Assembly: GCA_012295275.1 (NCBI GenBank)
Contig: CM022673.1
Coordinates: 1,164,105-1,228,104 of the forward strand
Direction of reading: 5' to 3'
DNA length: 64,000 nt
Source of the DNA: Chrysomallon squamiferum
Lineage: Eukaryota; Mollusca; Gastropoda; Neomphalida; Peltospiridae
The notes under the pieces are model-generated. The model was not told the DNA's origin. It worked only from the letters and a program-made list of their open reading frames with translations, and ran no database searches. The position numbers and the translations under genes were made by a program. Of this stretch, positions 48,014 to 58,990 are shown piece after piece (positions within the stretch are counted from its first letter, which is position 1; every line of letters starts with the position of its first letter).

Positions 48014-51000
48014 GAGAGTGGAAGAGAGAGAGAGAGAGGGGGGGAAAGCAGAAGATGAGGGAAAGTGATGACTACATTATGGAGAGACAGTGTATGTTGA
48101 GGTGTGTATTCACAACACGTGAAGTGTTCTGTGTTCTAACCTGCTAGAATGACGAGGTCTGCATCTTTCAGAGCATCGCGTCGCCGCTGTCTCGCCTGAA
48201 TCGGACTGTTTCTGCCCAACAACCCACGTGACATTCCTCCAAGAAAACACGGAATCCCAAGTGACTGGGAGAAAAATAGAATATAAATAAAACAAGAACT
48301 TTTTTAAAACCAACACCAGTGTCAGGTCAGAGAATATTTGTGGATTGGTGGATAAATAACTGAGGGATACATTTGTCTTGAATATAGGGATATTCTTCTT
48401 CTTTTTCTTTTTTTTATGAATGAAAGTGAAAACATTCATCCCTAAATCCATTTATCATTGATAGCTATTAAGCATATTGTGAAAAATGTCAGTGATGCAA
48501 CAAATTAGCCAAGACAACACCCAATAAGATAACACCTGAAATATAACTATATTCTGCTATGAAATTATTGTTATTTGCAATATAAACATTCGTCTTTAAA
48601 ATTATTATCACACCTCCAGTGCTTCTCTCAGATCATCTGAATGGACAGGAGGTAGTGTAGCTTGACTGCCAACCAGAATCACAGGCTTCTTAGCTTTGGA
48701 AACCAGTTCAACACATCTTTGAACTGAAATAACAATATTAAAACTTAACTTTTGTAATTAATTTTCTTTTATTAATAAATTTCATTTTCTAAAGAAAAAA
48801 ATATATTCATTCATTCTTAATAATAGTATAACTGTTAGTATTCTGAAAAAAAAAAAAATTAACTAATCATTTGCAAAGACAAAAAAAATTGATTCGTATC
48901 ATTTCATAGCCATTCCAATTTTTTTTTTTTTTTTTTTTTTTTAATATTTCCTAAAATTGGTTATATCCAATATTGTCAGATTATCATTATTATTTTTTTG
49001 AATATTAGAAATTCATTTTGATTTTTAATACTAATTTGTTTAATGAGTTTGTCTGATTACTTGTAACAACCTTGTGTCTGAGATGCAATTGGTCTCTTGA
49101 CTTGCAGAGGTGTTTTATCCCGTTCTTCAAAGGCTCCAGCAAACAGGTTATTCAAGTGATTTTGAAGATACCTAATATGAAAATTACCATATTAGGAAAT
49201 GCAAATTATGGGTATTAATAAATGATGATGAGTTACATTCATAATAAAAGCAGTAAACTTTTATCATTTTTCTAACAAATAAAATTGAATAAAAATGTTG
49301 GGTTTATTTAAAATCACCCAGTCGATCTCAGCAATCATTTTAAATAGCATCTAGTTGCACATGTATGGATAGTGATTTCACCCATGTGGAAACTAAATTT
49401 ATGCGGATCTCATGTGGACGAGATCACCTTCCTTCATTAACAAAATTTTTTTAGTGTAACAAGACAGTTAGGACACAGATAGTCATCACTTTAACAAAAT
49501 TCTTTATGATTCACAACTCATTATGTTTATGCATATTGTTGTATAATCACCAAAAACAAAATGATCATTGTTAAATAAAACATTTCTTTCTTTCTTCCTC
49601 ACACAACACTTACCAGTTGATGATTTTCTGAACAATTCCACCACCTTTGTTTTTTATTCCAAGTTCTTTCTGAACCATCTGATATGGATAAAGGGTATCA
49701 ATTGGGAATTCAATAAAAACTGGACCTAAACAAGAAATATTAATCAAAGACTGACCAGCACTGACCAACTGAACATTTAAAATAAAACAAAAAAAACCCT
49801 AGTATGAGCAATAATAAAAAAATGAAAGCAGTACCCTACATTTATGAAACAATTATGAATAAAAAGTAAAAAAGATTTAAGATATATGTTTTTGTATATA
49901 CAAACTGGAATTAGCAGCAGACTGATGAATTCACATCAATGCAACAATCCTGAACATCAGGATAGCACTATACCATAAACATTTGACCCAACCGTAAATC
50001 GCATTACTACTACCTAATATCTTTAACTATAAGAAAGTTCCAATTTATTTGCATGTGTTTCAGCATGTGTTTCACCCCAAGATCAAAACATGAACAATGC
50101 GAAAAAGGTATGCACCTTCTGCAAGAAATTAAGCAATTGTTCCAAAACTATCACTGATGCACAATATATGACTACATAAGTTAAATGCATAAATCCTTTA
50201 AGACTGATTTTATTTCTGTACTGTGTACCTGGAGTTCCAGACTGAGCAATCTGTAAAGCTTTCTGAACTGTTGGCACAATGTCTCTAAGCCTGTTGACAG
50301 AGGCTGTGAACTTACACAGTGGTTTGAACAGAGACAGCTGATCTATGTCCTGCAGAGCTCCTCTGCCCTGTAAAATGTACAATGGAAATTATCTTCTACA
50401 CTTCTGTAAAATAGTCATGAAGAACCCAGACTGCAAATCCTGGGAATTAGCTGTATTTCAAATAAAAATAAAAAATAAAAATAAATAAATAAATAAAATA
50501 GAATAAAATAAAATAATTAAAAAAATAAACAATAATAATATGTTACTTTTAACTTAAATCAGAAAAGGTAGTATCATAGCAGATTATACATTATACATGA
50601 ATGAACTACTGAAATTAACACAGTGGCAGAAGTACATTTTGGGGGCCCTGAAACTTCAACAATTATGGTGGCCCTTTGCAATTCAGCAAATTAGAATGGG
50701 TAACCACTGTTATTTTCTTCTATGGCATTGCTCCAAGACAGGTTTTATAAATTTAGACACATCTCAGATTTTTATTAAAAGATTAAGCAATATGGATTAA
50801 AGTTGCTTCTTGCTCCCCTCTGCAATTAGGGGCCCTGAAGTTTAAGCTTCATTAGTTTCGTAACAGATCTGCCCCTCAGTAAAAGTCAACTAATACCTTG
50901 AGTAAAGTTGCAGCAGCTCCACCTATGAGCAAGACAGGTGACTCAGCCATCTGTGCATTTTTCACAGCAGTGATAGTGTTTGTAAGACCTGAAAAGCAAA

Positions 51001-51828
51001 CAGTGCCTTAATCCATCAGTAAATTATACATAATGTTTATCAGTAATGTGTAAAAAAGAAACTCTCTACAAAGTTATAGTATAATTATAATACTGAAATA
51101 TCAAACAAATTTAACATTTATTTTTTAAGTAAAGTCATATAATATTTTATGTGAAAAAAGATAAAAATAAAAAAGATGAAAAAAGAGATGTATATATTTT
51201 TTAAATAATTTACTTTATATTATTGTGACAGTGATTTTTAAAAAAAAACAGTTTATCTTAAAATACTGTGAAATGATGTTTTAAAATAGTTTATTTTATA
51301 ATATTGTGACAGTTTTTGTTTCTCAAAAGTTAACTTCATAATATTTTGAAAATTTGTTTAAAAGTAGTTTGCTTTGTAATAATATGATAGTGTTTTTTAA
51401 AAATAGCTTACTTTATAATAATGTGACAGTGTTTTTTTCAAAACAGAATACTTTATAATATTGTGACAGTTCTTTAAAAAATAGTATACTTTTTAGTACT
51501 GTGACAGGATTTTATCAATTTAAAAATAATTTTTCTGTACTCACCTGGACCTGCAGTTACTGCAGCAACACCTACAGTTCCTGATAACCTTGCAACAGCA
51601 TCGGCAGCAAACACTGCAGTAGCCTAAACAGAACAAAGAAAACAAAAAAACTTAAAAAACTAAAATAGAGTTCTGTTTTATTCTTCAAATCAACAAAATA
51701 AAACTAATAAATAATTAAATACAAATAATAATAATAGCAACAGAAGTAAAACTGGATTTCTATTTTCTTGTTTGTATAAACAACAACAAAAAAAAAAAAA
51801 AAAAAAAAAAAATAATCATAATAATAAC

Positions 51829-51892
<64 letters not shown>

Positions 51893-53346
51893 TTGGAATT
51901 CTGTTTAATTCTTCACATATTGAAATGTTTTGAAAATATCAAACCCTCTAAAATTATCAAATGAATTTTGTATTTTATTTTTATGCTGCACAATACAAGA
52001 TATGCCAGTCACGGAAAAATTCCTAAATGACATTCTCCTTTACATATAAGCAATATCATAAATAAATAAAACTGTATCATTTAAGAATCTTATTTTAATC
52101 TTTTCTTTCTTGTGACCTAACTCTTCAAAATATTATCATTAATGACTTGGGTTTCTTTTTAAATTTATTTATTCTGGTATATTCAGCTTACTTCATGGCG
52201 TGTATCAATAACATGTATTCCAAGTGTTTCGCAGGCAACTAATATGGGAGAGATGTGACCTCCCACTAGAGTGAACACATTTTTAACACCATGGGCCTGA
52301 AATACCAAATATAAACTACATTTTAAAAAAACCAAACATATTTCAACAAATTACTATAATATTATTATTTTAAAACTAATAATTTGAAAAAGAAAAAGTC
52401 AAACTAACACAAACTGATCACATAGATCAGCTATAAACAAAATAGAATAAAAGTAAAAAAGACAAAATATTCAGTAAATAGTGGTTTGCCACTGATTTAT
52501 GTATATATGTAAGTACTTTCTTTAGATACCCAGTTCCATTTTATATACATATATTTATCCATTTCCATTTCAATCCAAAGAAAAAGATTTAAAAAATATT
52601 GATATATAAATGTTGGTCAAACCTGTAAAACTTCAGCTACCAGATTGCCTCCATGTTTTGCAATTTTATCATCAACCTAGAAAATTTGTCAAAATATACT
52701 TACATATAAGAAACATTATCTTTTCAAGTTTAAAAAAAAAAAAATAATAATAATAATAATAATAATCTTTAAAGTTTTATTTAGAGTGACTGAATGGAAT
52801 AATGCAGAAATTAAAAATAATAATTAAAAAAAAAAGGTTATTAAAAATAACAGAAACTGAAAAAATTAGATTGACAACAGTGCACAATTTCTAAATGTAA
52901 TTAATATGAATAGAAAATACATTTCTGGCAGTCATAAATACAGATTTAATTTGTTACATTTTGTTACACCATACAAAAAAAGAAGAAAAAAGTAAATAAA
53001 TAAAAATAATAATAATAATAACTACATAATTATAATAATAAATAAATTACACTTTCAGAACATGTATAAAGAGACTGAATTGCTTAGAATTCATTATAAA
53101 TTTGATAAATTTAAATTCATTCTGCAATTATTCAACACATAACATTTCAAAGTTCAAAGTTCACAAATTTATTCAGTATAAATTTTATTTTAATAAGTAA
53201 TGTCATCAAACAACCTTGTGAAAAAGTTGATAAAAAATGCCTAATCTTTTAAGAAAGACAAGTGTTCCCACGGCTGTTGCTGACAAACCAAATGGAATAG
53301 CCAGCGAAAGCCAATTATGTTGCAACTCCAAAATATATTTATCCAT
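43972..53346 (-). CDS. ILVBL: ILVBL / 2-hydroxyacyl-CoA lyase 2, thiamine-diphosphate enzyme, 16 exons
   Basis: Minus-strand exons: 53346-53215, 52676-52623, 52296-52192, 51623-51545, 50988-50897, 50367-50229, 49725-49614, 49171-49071, 48723-48614, 48264-48141, 47449-47355, 46687-46533, 45718-45581, 45179-45005, 44702-44604, 44157-43972. All phases agree and give 631 residues, essentially the length of human ILVBL (632). The enzyme is an ER-membrane lyase that cleaves 2-hydroxy-fatty acyl-CoAs, as in phytosphingosine breakdown. An N-terminal hydrophobic anchor (about 14-32) ends in LFHK. The pyrimidine-binding domain has the catalytic Glu at the end of DTRHE (E97), followed by [15 protein letters not shown]. 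The middle domain contains [19 protein letters not shown] and [20 protein letters not shown]. The diphosphate-binding domain has YGDG (about 518-521) and, 27 residues on, GND (N546), the metal-binding signature. The C-terminus is [17 protein letters not shown]. All key residues are present, so an active enzyme is expected. Confidence 0.96.
47549..47629 (+). repeat. TAA then GAA/AAG trinucleotide microsatellite
   Basis: A TAA array passes directly into a GAA-type purine array in ILVBL intron 10/11. The GAA part is a pure polypurine tract. Confidence 0.9.
47908..48040 (+). repeat. GA polypurine microsatellite
   Basis: About 35 consecutive GA units (47943-48010) within a longer all-purine block. 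It is mirror-symmetric and lies about 100 bp after the donor of ILVBL exon 10. Confidence 0.95.
50625..50880. mobile_element. Possible MITE remnant in an ILVBL intron
   Basis: The block starts CAGTGGCAGAAGTAC and contains GGGGGCCCTGAAACTT. It ends with GGGGCCCTGAAGTTT and TTTCGTAACAGATCTGCCCC. The ends share only a short inverted match around GGCAGA and GTTAC/GTAC, and the inner GGGGCCCTGAA motif appears at both ends. The composition differs from surrounding DNA, and the layout resembles the CAGTGGCG-type non-autonomous elements common in invertebrates. Confidence 0.35.
51208..51520. repeat. Degenerate 50-60 bp tandem repeat in ILVBL intron 4
   Basis: Six or seven diverged units carry the core TTTATAATATTGTGACAGT followed by TTTTTTAAAAATAG. 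They start close to the donor of exon 4. Confidence 0.75.
51786..51891 (+). repeat. Poly-A followed by a TAA microsatellite
   Basis: A 26-bp A run is followed by about 25 TAA units. It lies in the intron between ILVBL exons 3 and 4. An A run leading into a microsatellite can mark an old retroposon tail, but no element body was recognised. Confidence 0.9.
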
Positions 53347-54018
53347 GCCAAATCTTCGAGAGACCTTCACCTTTGCCACTAAGCAGAGAAAAATGTATGA
53401 AATATTAAAATATTTCTTTCGTTGATTCAGTTTATGAAATAAAGTATTAAAATAATGGAAGATTTATTTTAAAAAATAAAAAATATTATTATAAAATACT
53501 TTGCACATTACTATTATTATTTTTATTTTTTTGTCGTCTTCTGCATTTAACTCAAATTACAACTTCCGGGTAATGTCAGAAAAGTGATAAAATAAAAATA
53601 CAGTCGAAGTGGCACTGCTTGGAAATTTGATACGTATTTGTAAAAATTTGTCGACGTGTTGCTTTTTTGGTAAGTATTTGTTCCTCATTTCAATTACAGT
53701 TTGTTAATTTTCAAACGAATTTATTTGGTGTCTTTTGGTTTTATTCTTAAAGACATAAACATTCCTGATAATCACCGAGTCGGACTGAACTAAACTTTCT
53801 AAAGCCTTTAGTAAAGAGAGCTATTCTGTATTCATACATCTAAGAGTAAGTTTAAACTTTAAAGATATCCTTTTAAATAATCATTTATTTTGTATATTAT
53901 TCGGTAAGGAAAATATGATTTATTTATTATTTTAGTTGGTATTATTAGTACTTTTAAATATAATTTAATGATTAAATCATTAATGATTAATTTACTTAAT
54001 TATATTCAGATGCTTTCA

Positions 54019-54065
<47 letters not shown>

Positions 54066-55187
54066 GTATCAGTAACAACTAATTGTTGCTGACATAATAC
54101 AACCTTTTATCATTTTTTATGACTCATTTGAAATCAGCCATTTTGTGCATTTAAAATTACTTATATTTATGTAACAACATTTGTTTATCATCATCATCAT
54201 CATCATTATTATTATTATTATTATTGTAAACAAATATTTTTTTGATCATGTATGAAAAGTTTAGCTCAGAGAGTTTCATTTTCAGTCAAATAACTGATCA
54301 CATTAAAATAAAATGATATATCATTTAATAAATCCATTTTTTAAATTTATTTTTTTATTTTTTTACCTTGACCATGGTTTCTTATTTAAATAAATAGAAC
54401 AAAGTAATATCAAAATAGTAGTCTGTTGGTCACCAAAATAATTTATAATAATAAAAATAATGAAAAAAATAAATAAAAAATATATATATAATATATATAA
54501 TTGGTATGGCATGTTTTTATTATTTTATTTTAATTATTTAATGGCAGATTTTTTATTCGTTTCTTCTTCTTTAGATAATAATAAATACAGTTATTATTTA
54601 TTATTCAAGATCAGTCTTTAGATATTTCAGCAAGTGAGCAATAATCTAACAAATGTTTTCATAAAAACATCAATAACTGACCAAACTGTATATTAAAATG
54701 AAGATCAACATTTTGACATTCAGCCCTTTACACTCAGGATAAAATAAAATATTTATTAATGAGGCTTACAAAAAATCTGTTGTTAGTCAGTGTTTGCATA
54801 AGATATTTTTATTTTCTTTTTTTTTAATTATTTTTTTTAATTAATTAATTTATTTATTCAAATTGTTTTACTATAATAAAGATTCTGACATAAAAATGTT
54901 AAATTTGTTTTAATTTGGTAATAAAATTATAGATCTGGCCATTATGAATAGGGCATTAAAAATACATGATCTTAGCCATGTACTGTATCCCTAATGTTAA
55001 CTGACCTAGTTGTTTTGTAGATTTTTATCAAATATATACGACAATACTTGCATCAGCTGTAAGATATACTGATAATAAATAACTGAATTCATCGTCATAT
55101 TTTCTCGTAAATTAGAATATATATGAAAGGATTTTTGACACATATTTTAGGTACATACATATCTGTGAATAAATATTGACGCAGAAA
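53347..55187. promoter_or_regulatory. Divergent region between ILVBL and MFSD4B
   Basis: An ETS-type CTTCCGG lies at 53563-53569, between the two start regions. On the plus strand, a GTAAGT donor after AAGA near 53845 and the TTTTAG acceptor at 55149-55150 suggest a non-coding first exon (about 53600-53844), an intron, and a second exon holding the MFSD4B start. The intron contains a TAA array (about 54019-54063) and ATC/ATT tracts but no coding exon. Confidence 0.45.
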
Positions 55188-58100
55188 ATGTTGCGAGATG
55201 TTGATGATGAAGATACTGTGTTTGACAAACAAAATCTGCTTGACAGTGACCCTGTCGATCCTGACATTGAGTTCTCAGGAGGTCAGAAGTCTGACTGGTG
55301 CAGTCGCTTTATCAAAACCATTGTCCTCTCCATTGCTTTTTTCGCTTTGGTAGGTTACTGTTTTTGTTTCTGATTTATATAATTTTAATAATAATTGTCA
55401 TGGTTTGTGAATGCTAAGAAATTTTAACAAGCAAGTCAGTTCAGCTTTATTGTGTTATACAGTATTTTATTAAAACATTGTTTAGTGTAAATCATGTTAA
55501 AATTCAAGAGTCATTATAACTGCCCATTAAACATAATAGGCCATATATAACACTATATGCGTGCACATTCATTTGTTTGTATAAAATGATAGAAATAAAA
55601 AAATAATAATGATTTAGTAACATCATTTTTTATCATCTAGTAGTTTATTATTTTTTTCCAGCAAGTTTGGAATTTTATTTCTTTACTTGGTATTAGCATT
55701 AATTATGATATATTTAAAAAAAATGTATTTTGATACACATATAAAGTTAAATAACAAAAACTGAGAAAATAGTTTAAAACATTACTAACTCTATAATTCA
55801 GGGTCTCTGTAATGTCTGAATCTGAGAAAATAGATTAAAACCTCACTGTCTCTGTAATTCAGGGTCTCTGTATTGCCATGCCTGGACCAACTCTGTTAGA
55901 TCTGGGAGAGAGAGTGCAGAAAGACACAGAACATATGTCAATGATTTTTGTGGCACGGTCAATTGGTTATCTTCTCGGCTCCATCATTGGTGGATTCTTG
56001 TTTGACCACTTTGACCAGCAGATTCTCATGTTTTACACACTCATCTTGACAGCCATAGCTACAGTTGTTGCTCCTTGGTGTACAGTTCTCATAGTACTGG
56101 CTGTGATGATTGCATTTCAAGGCTTGTCCATGGGAATTCTTGATACAGGTATGTAATAATGAGATTATATTAATAGACATTCAGACATTTATTTTAGTTT
56201 GTTGTTCTTTTCTTTTTTTTTCTTTTTTGTTTTTATATAATATATTATAAGGTATGTTGCAAATATTCTTATATTTTTCAATTTCTGTGAAATATTTGGG
56301 CATAAGAATCACAAATTTCATTGTACCTGTGACAGAATTATTTAAATATATTAATGGGAAAAATAAATTAAAAAAAATTTAAACCAACATTTTTAAATGC
56401 TGGATATTTTGTTTTCAATTTACAATTAAAACAAAATATTGTTATAAAATGGGATCAAATTTTAAACCCATTTCAATATACAATTAGACTACATGTTTCT
56501 CTATAAACTGATGTGCAGTTAAGGGACCATATTATTTTATAAGATTAACTTCAGCTGTATTAATACACTCAAGCAAAATATATACTAAGACTGTAAATAC
56601 TATGAATTTTTTTTTAGCATTGCATTTAGTACCCTTACTGAACATTATACAACATACATTAACTCTTTCGTTTTTTTCCAACAGGAGGCAATGTATTTTG
56701 CATTAATATATGGAAACATAAAAGCGGTCCATACATGCAGGGCATGCACTTTGCTTTTGGCATTGGGGCTTTCATAGCTCCATTGTTGGCACGTCCATTT
56801 CTGAATCTCCCAACTGAGCTGATTCAAGCCAACAATTCTTTATTATCATTTCCCCACAGCATTACTCCAATTGTTCCAAGCATACCAGACTATGCACTGA
56901 TGCCTCATTCCTCTGAGAACTACAAAGAGCACCTTCTGGTACGCAGAAATTCAGACGAACAAGAAAATTCTACTTCAAATGCTATGGATGACGTTACAGT
57001 AGCAAATCTAAATGTTTCAAACTCCAGTGTTTCGGATGTTAACATTACAACTTCAACCATTAATTCTGTTATAACAAAGAAACCAGCGAAGCCAGATTTT
57101 GTTGATGGCGGAATAATGAAAAAAGAATATTCTGATGGTGACAAAATTAAAGATGCAATCAAAGATTCAGTGAAAAAGAAAGTGGTGGGAGACAAAAAAA
57201 CTGATGCTGAAAAAAATGATAATGAAAAGCCTGTGAGTTCAACAGCGGCAGTGAATGTTTCTACAAACAATGGCACCCAGACAACTTTTAGTCCTGGAAA
57301 TTCAAGTTCGACTGAGGGTAATGATGTCAATAATACTACAGTTACAATATCAACTTCCACATCAATGACACAAGCATCAAAAACAACTCTTCAAATACAA
57401 ACGACAACAGCACCAACAACAACACCCACAACTCAGGCAACAACAACACCCACAACTCAGGAAACAACATCAACAACTCGGGCACCAACATCAACATCTC
57501 AACAACAAACAACTCAGAGAGCAACATCATCAACTCCAGAACAGACAAGTACTAAACAGAGCAACCTGTTATCTACTGCACCGACTGTCAACAAAACAAC
57601 TAATACATCTGCAGTTAATGAAACGGACCACAAGTTGAACAACACAGAAACAGAGAGACCGAAAAAGCCTGAGACATTTGGAGATTTCGTACACAAAACA
57701 TTAAATGCTGTTGTGCACATGTCGAGGATTCAGTTTGCGTATGCTATAATAGGTGTTCTTCTCATTGTTAATGCTTTCATGTTCCTTGTTCTCTACTGCA
57801 AAGATAAGCAACGCTCTCCGGCAGAAAGAAGAAGAGAGAGGGAACGTCATCACTATGGCAACGAAAGCACTGGATTCTGTGTAACAATGCTTTTCCTATT
57901 GTTTTTCTTCTTTTTCGCATACGTTGGCATGGAAGTTACATTTGGAGGTTTGTTGTCCACTTTTGTAGTGGAATATCTCAAATGGTCAAAACGTCAGGGT
58001 GCCACAGCTACTGCTCTGTTCTGGGGATCCCTCGCTGCTGGTCGGGGAATCAGTATATTTCTGGCCAAGTGCTTCAAGCCTCCTTGTATGCTTGTCTCCA

Positions 58101-58624
58101 ACACAGTGCTTGTTGTCATTGGTGCTTTGATTCTTAGTTTTGGAATACAGGTGAATGATGTAGCTCTGTGGGTTGGCACAGTTACAATTGGTTTTGGCAT
58201 GTCATCCATATTCCCTACAGGAATATCCTGGGCAGATCATTATTTTCCTCTGACAGGAAAAGCCACAGCTGTCTTTGTAGTGGGTTCAGCTTTAGGTGAG
58301 ATGACAATTCCTGTTGTAACAGGCTACCTGTACACAAATAAGGACAAAATGTACCTTATGTACACAATGGTTGCTGTTGGCATATTCTGTTCTGTTTTGT
58401 ATATAATAATGCAGTGTGTTGCTTCTCACAACCAGAAAACATCTGCTGCTTCTAAGAAGGGATTTCTGAGACTGGATGAAGATGAAAGTGTGCCCATGGA
58501 TTCCTTATCATCCAGCTACGGCACTTCGGATTATGCAGAGGTGATTCGAAAAAGACCAGCTAAAAATACGAATGGTGTGGACAAACAACCAGAATATGAT
58601 CGACTAATTGATATTGATGACTAG
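55188..58624 (+). CDS. MFSD4B: MFSD4B / NaGLT1-like major facilitator with a large mucin-like insert
   Basis: Coding exons 55188-55349, 55863-56148 and 56685-58624 keep frame and give 795 residues. MFSD4-type facilitators include the sodium-dependent glucose transporter NaGLT1 of the plasma membrane; the substrate here is inferred only. The N-terminus is acidic and cytosolic, with TM1 at about 44-60 (IVLSIAFFALVGLCIAMPGP). A facilitator-type motif A is weak, but GLSMGILDTGGNV and YMQGMHFAFGIGAFIAPLLA are characteristic of the family. After that helix, about residues 190-490 form a loop not expected in the core fold. It has many NxS/T sequons, a Lys/Asp-rich part and a Thr-rich part (about 335-461). 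The transporter then resumes with FAYAIIGVLLIVNAFMFLV and five further hydrophobic segments, ending in a hydrophilic tail RLIDIDD. Vertebrate MFSD4B is near 520 residues, so the loop explains the excess. A 61-bp duplication copies the exon 2 acceptor. Confidence 0.9.
55761..55882 (+). repeat. 61-bp tandem duplication of the MFSD4B exon 2 acceptor
   Basis: CTGAGAAAATAG starts both copies (55761 and 55822), and both end in TAATTCAGGGTCTCTGTA. The real acceptor AG is 55861-55862; the copy has an equally good AG at 55800-55801. Splicing to the copy would read GLCNV and a stop, so the frame identifies the downstream site as functional. Confidence 0.92.
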
Positions 58625-58990
58625 ATTTCTGCTTAACAAGAAAACCTGAAAGAAATGAAGAAAAAATCATTAATTAAACAATAATAATAATAAATAATAA
58701 GAATACATTCAGTTGATTGACATAGATGATCAGTTTCTGCTTGACAAAATCAAAACCCATAACATAAAAAAACAAAAATGAAATGAAAAGATGAATAATT
58801 AATCATTGAATTGCATGAAGAAACAGCAATAATATAGTCAGTTATTTGACATTAGTGATAAGATGTCTACTTGACAGCATCAACAACAATAACTACATAA
58901 AGAATGGCTTTGAAAAAAAAAGAAGAAATGGAAAAAGTTAAATAATTAGTTTTTGAAATCTGTGGATAAGTAACAGTTATATATTTAATG
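58604..58990 (+). repeat. Tandem repeat of the MFSD4B C-terminal codons in the 3' untranslated region
   Basis: The last codons, stop and next bases (58604-58640) recur in degenerate form at 58713-58750 and 58842-58878, with a weaker trace near 58975. Shared landmarks are TTGA(C/T)AT then GATGA, then TTTCTGCTT(A/G)ACAA. Read in register, the copies spell LIDIDD-stop, LIDIDDQ and LFDISDK. Confidence 0.75.

Noticed and set aside
56920-57720. Three open frames on the minus strand opposite the MFSD4B mucin-like loop
   Set aside because: They are antisense shadows of a Thr-rich coding sequence, which rarely creates stops in the opposite frames. No splice signals or homology support them.
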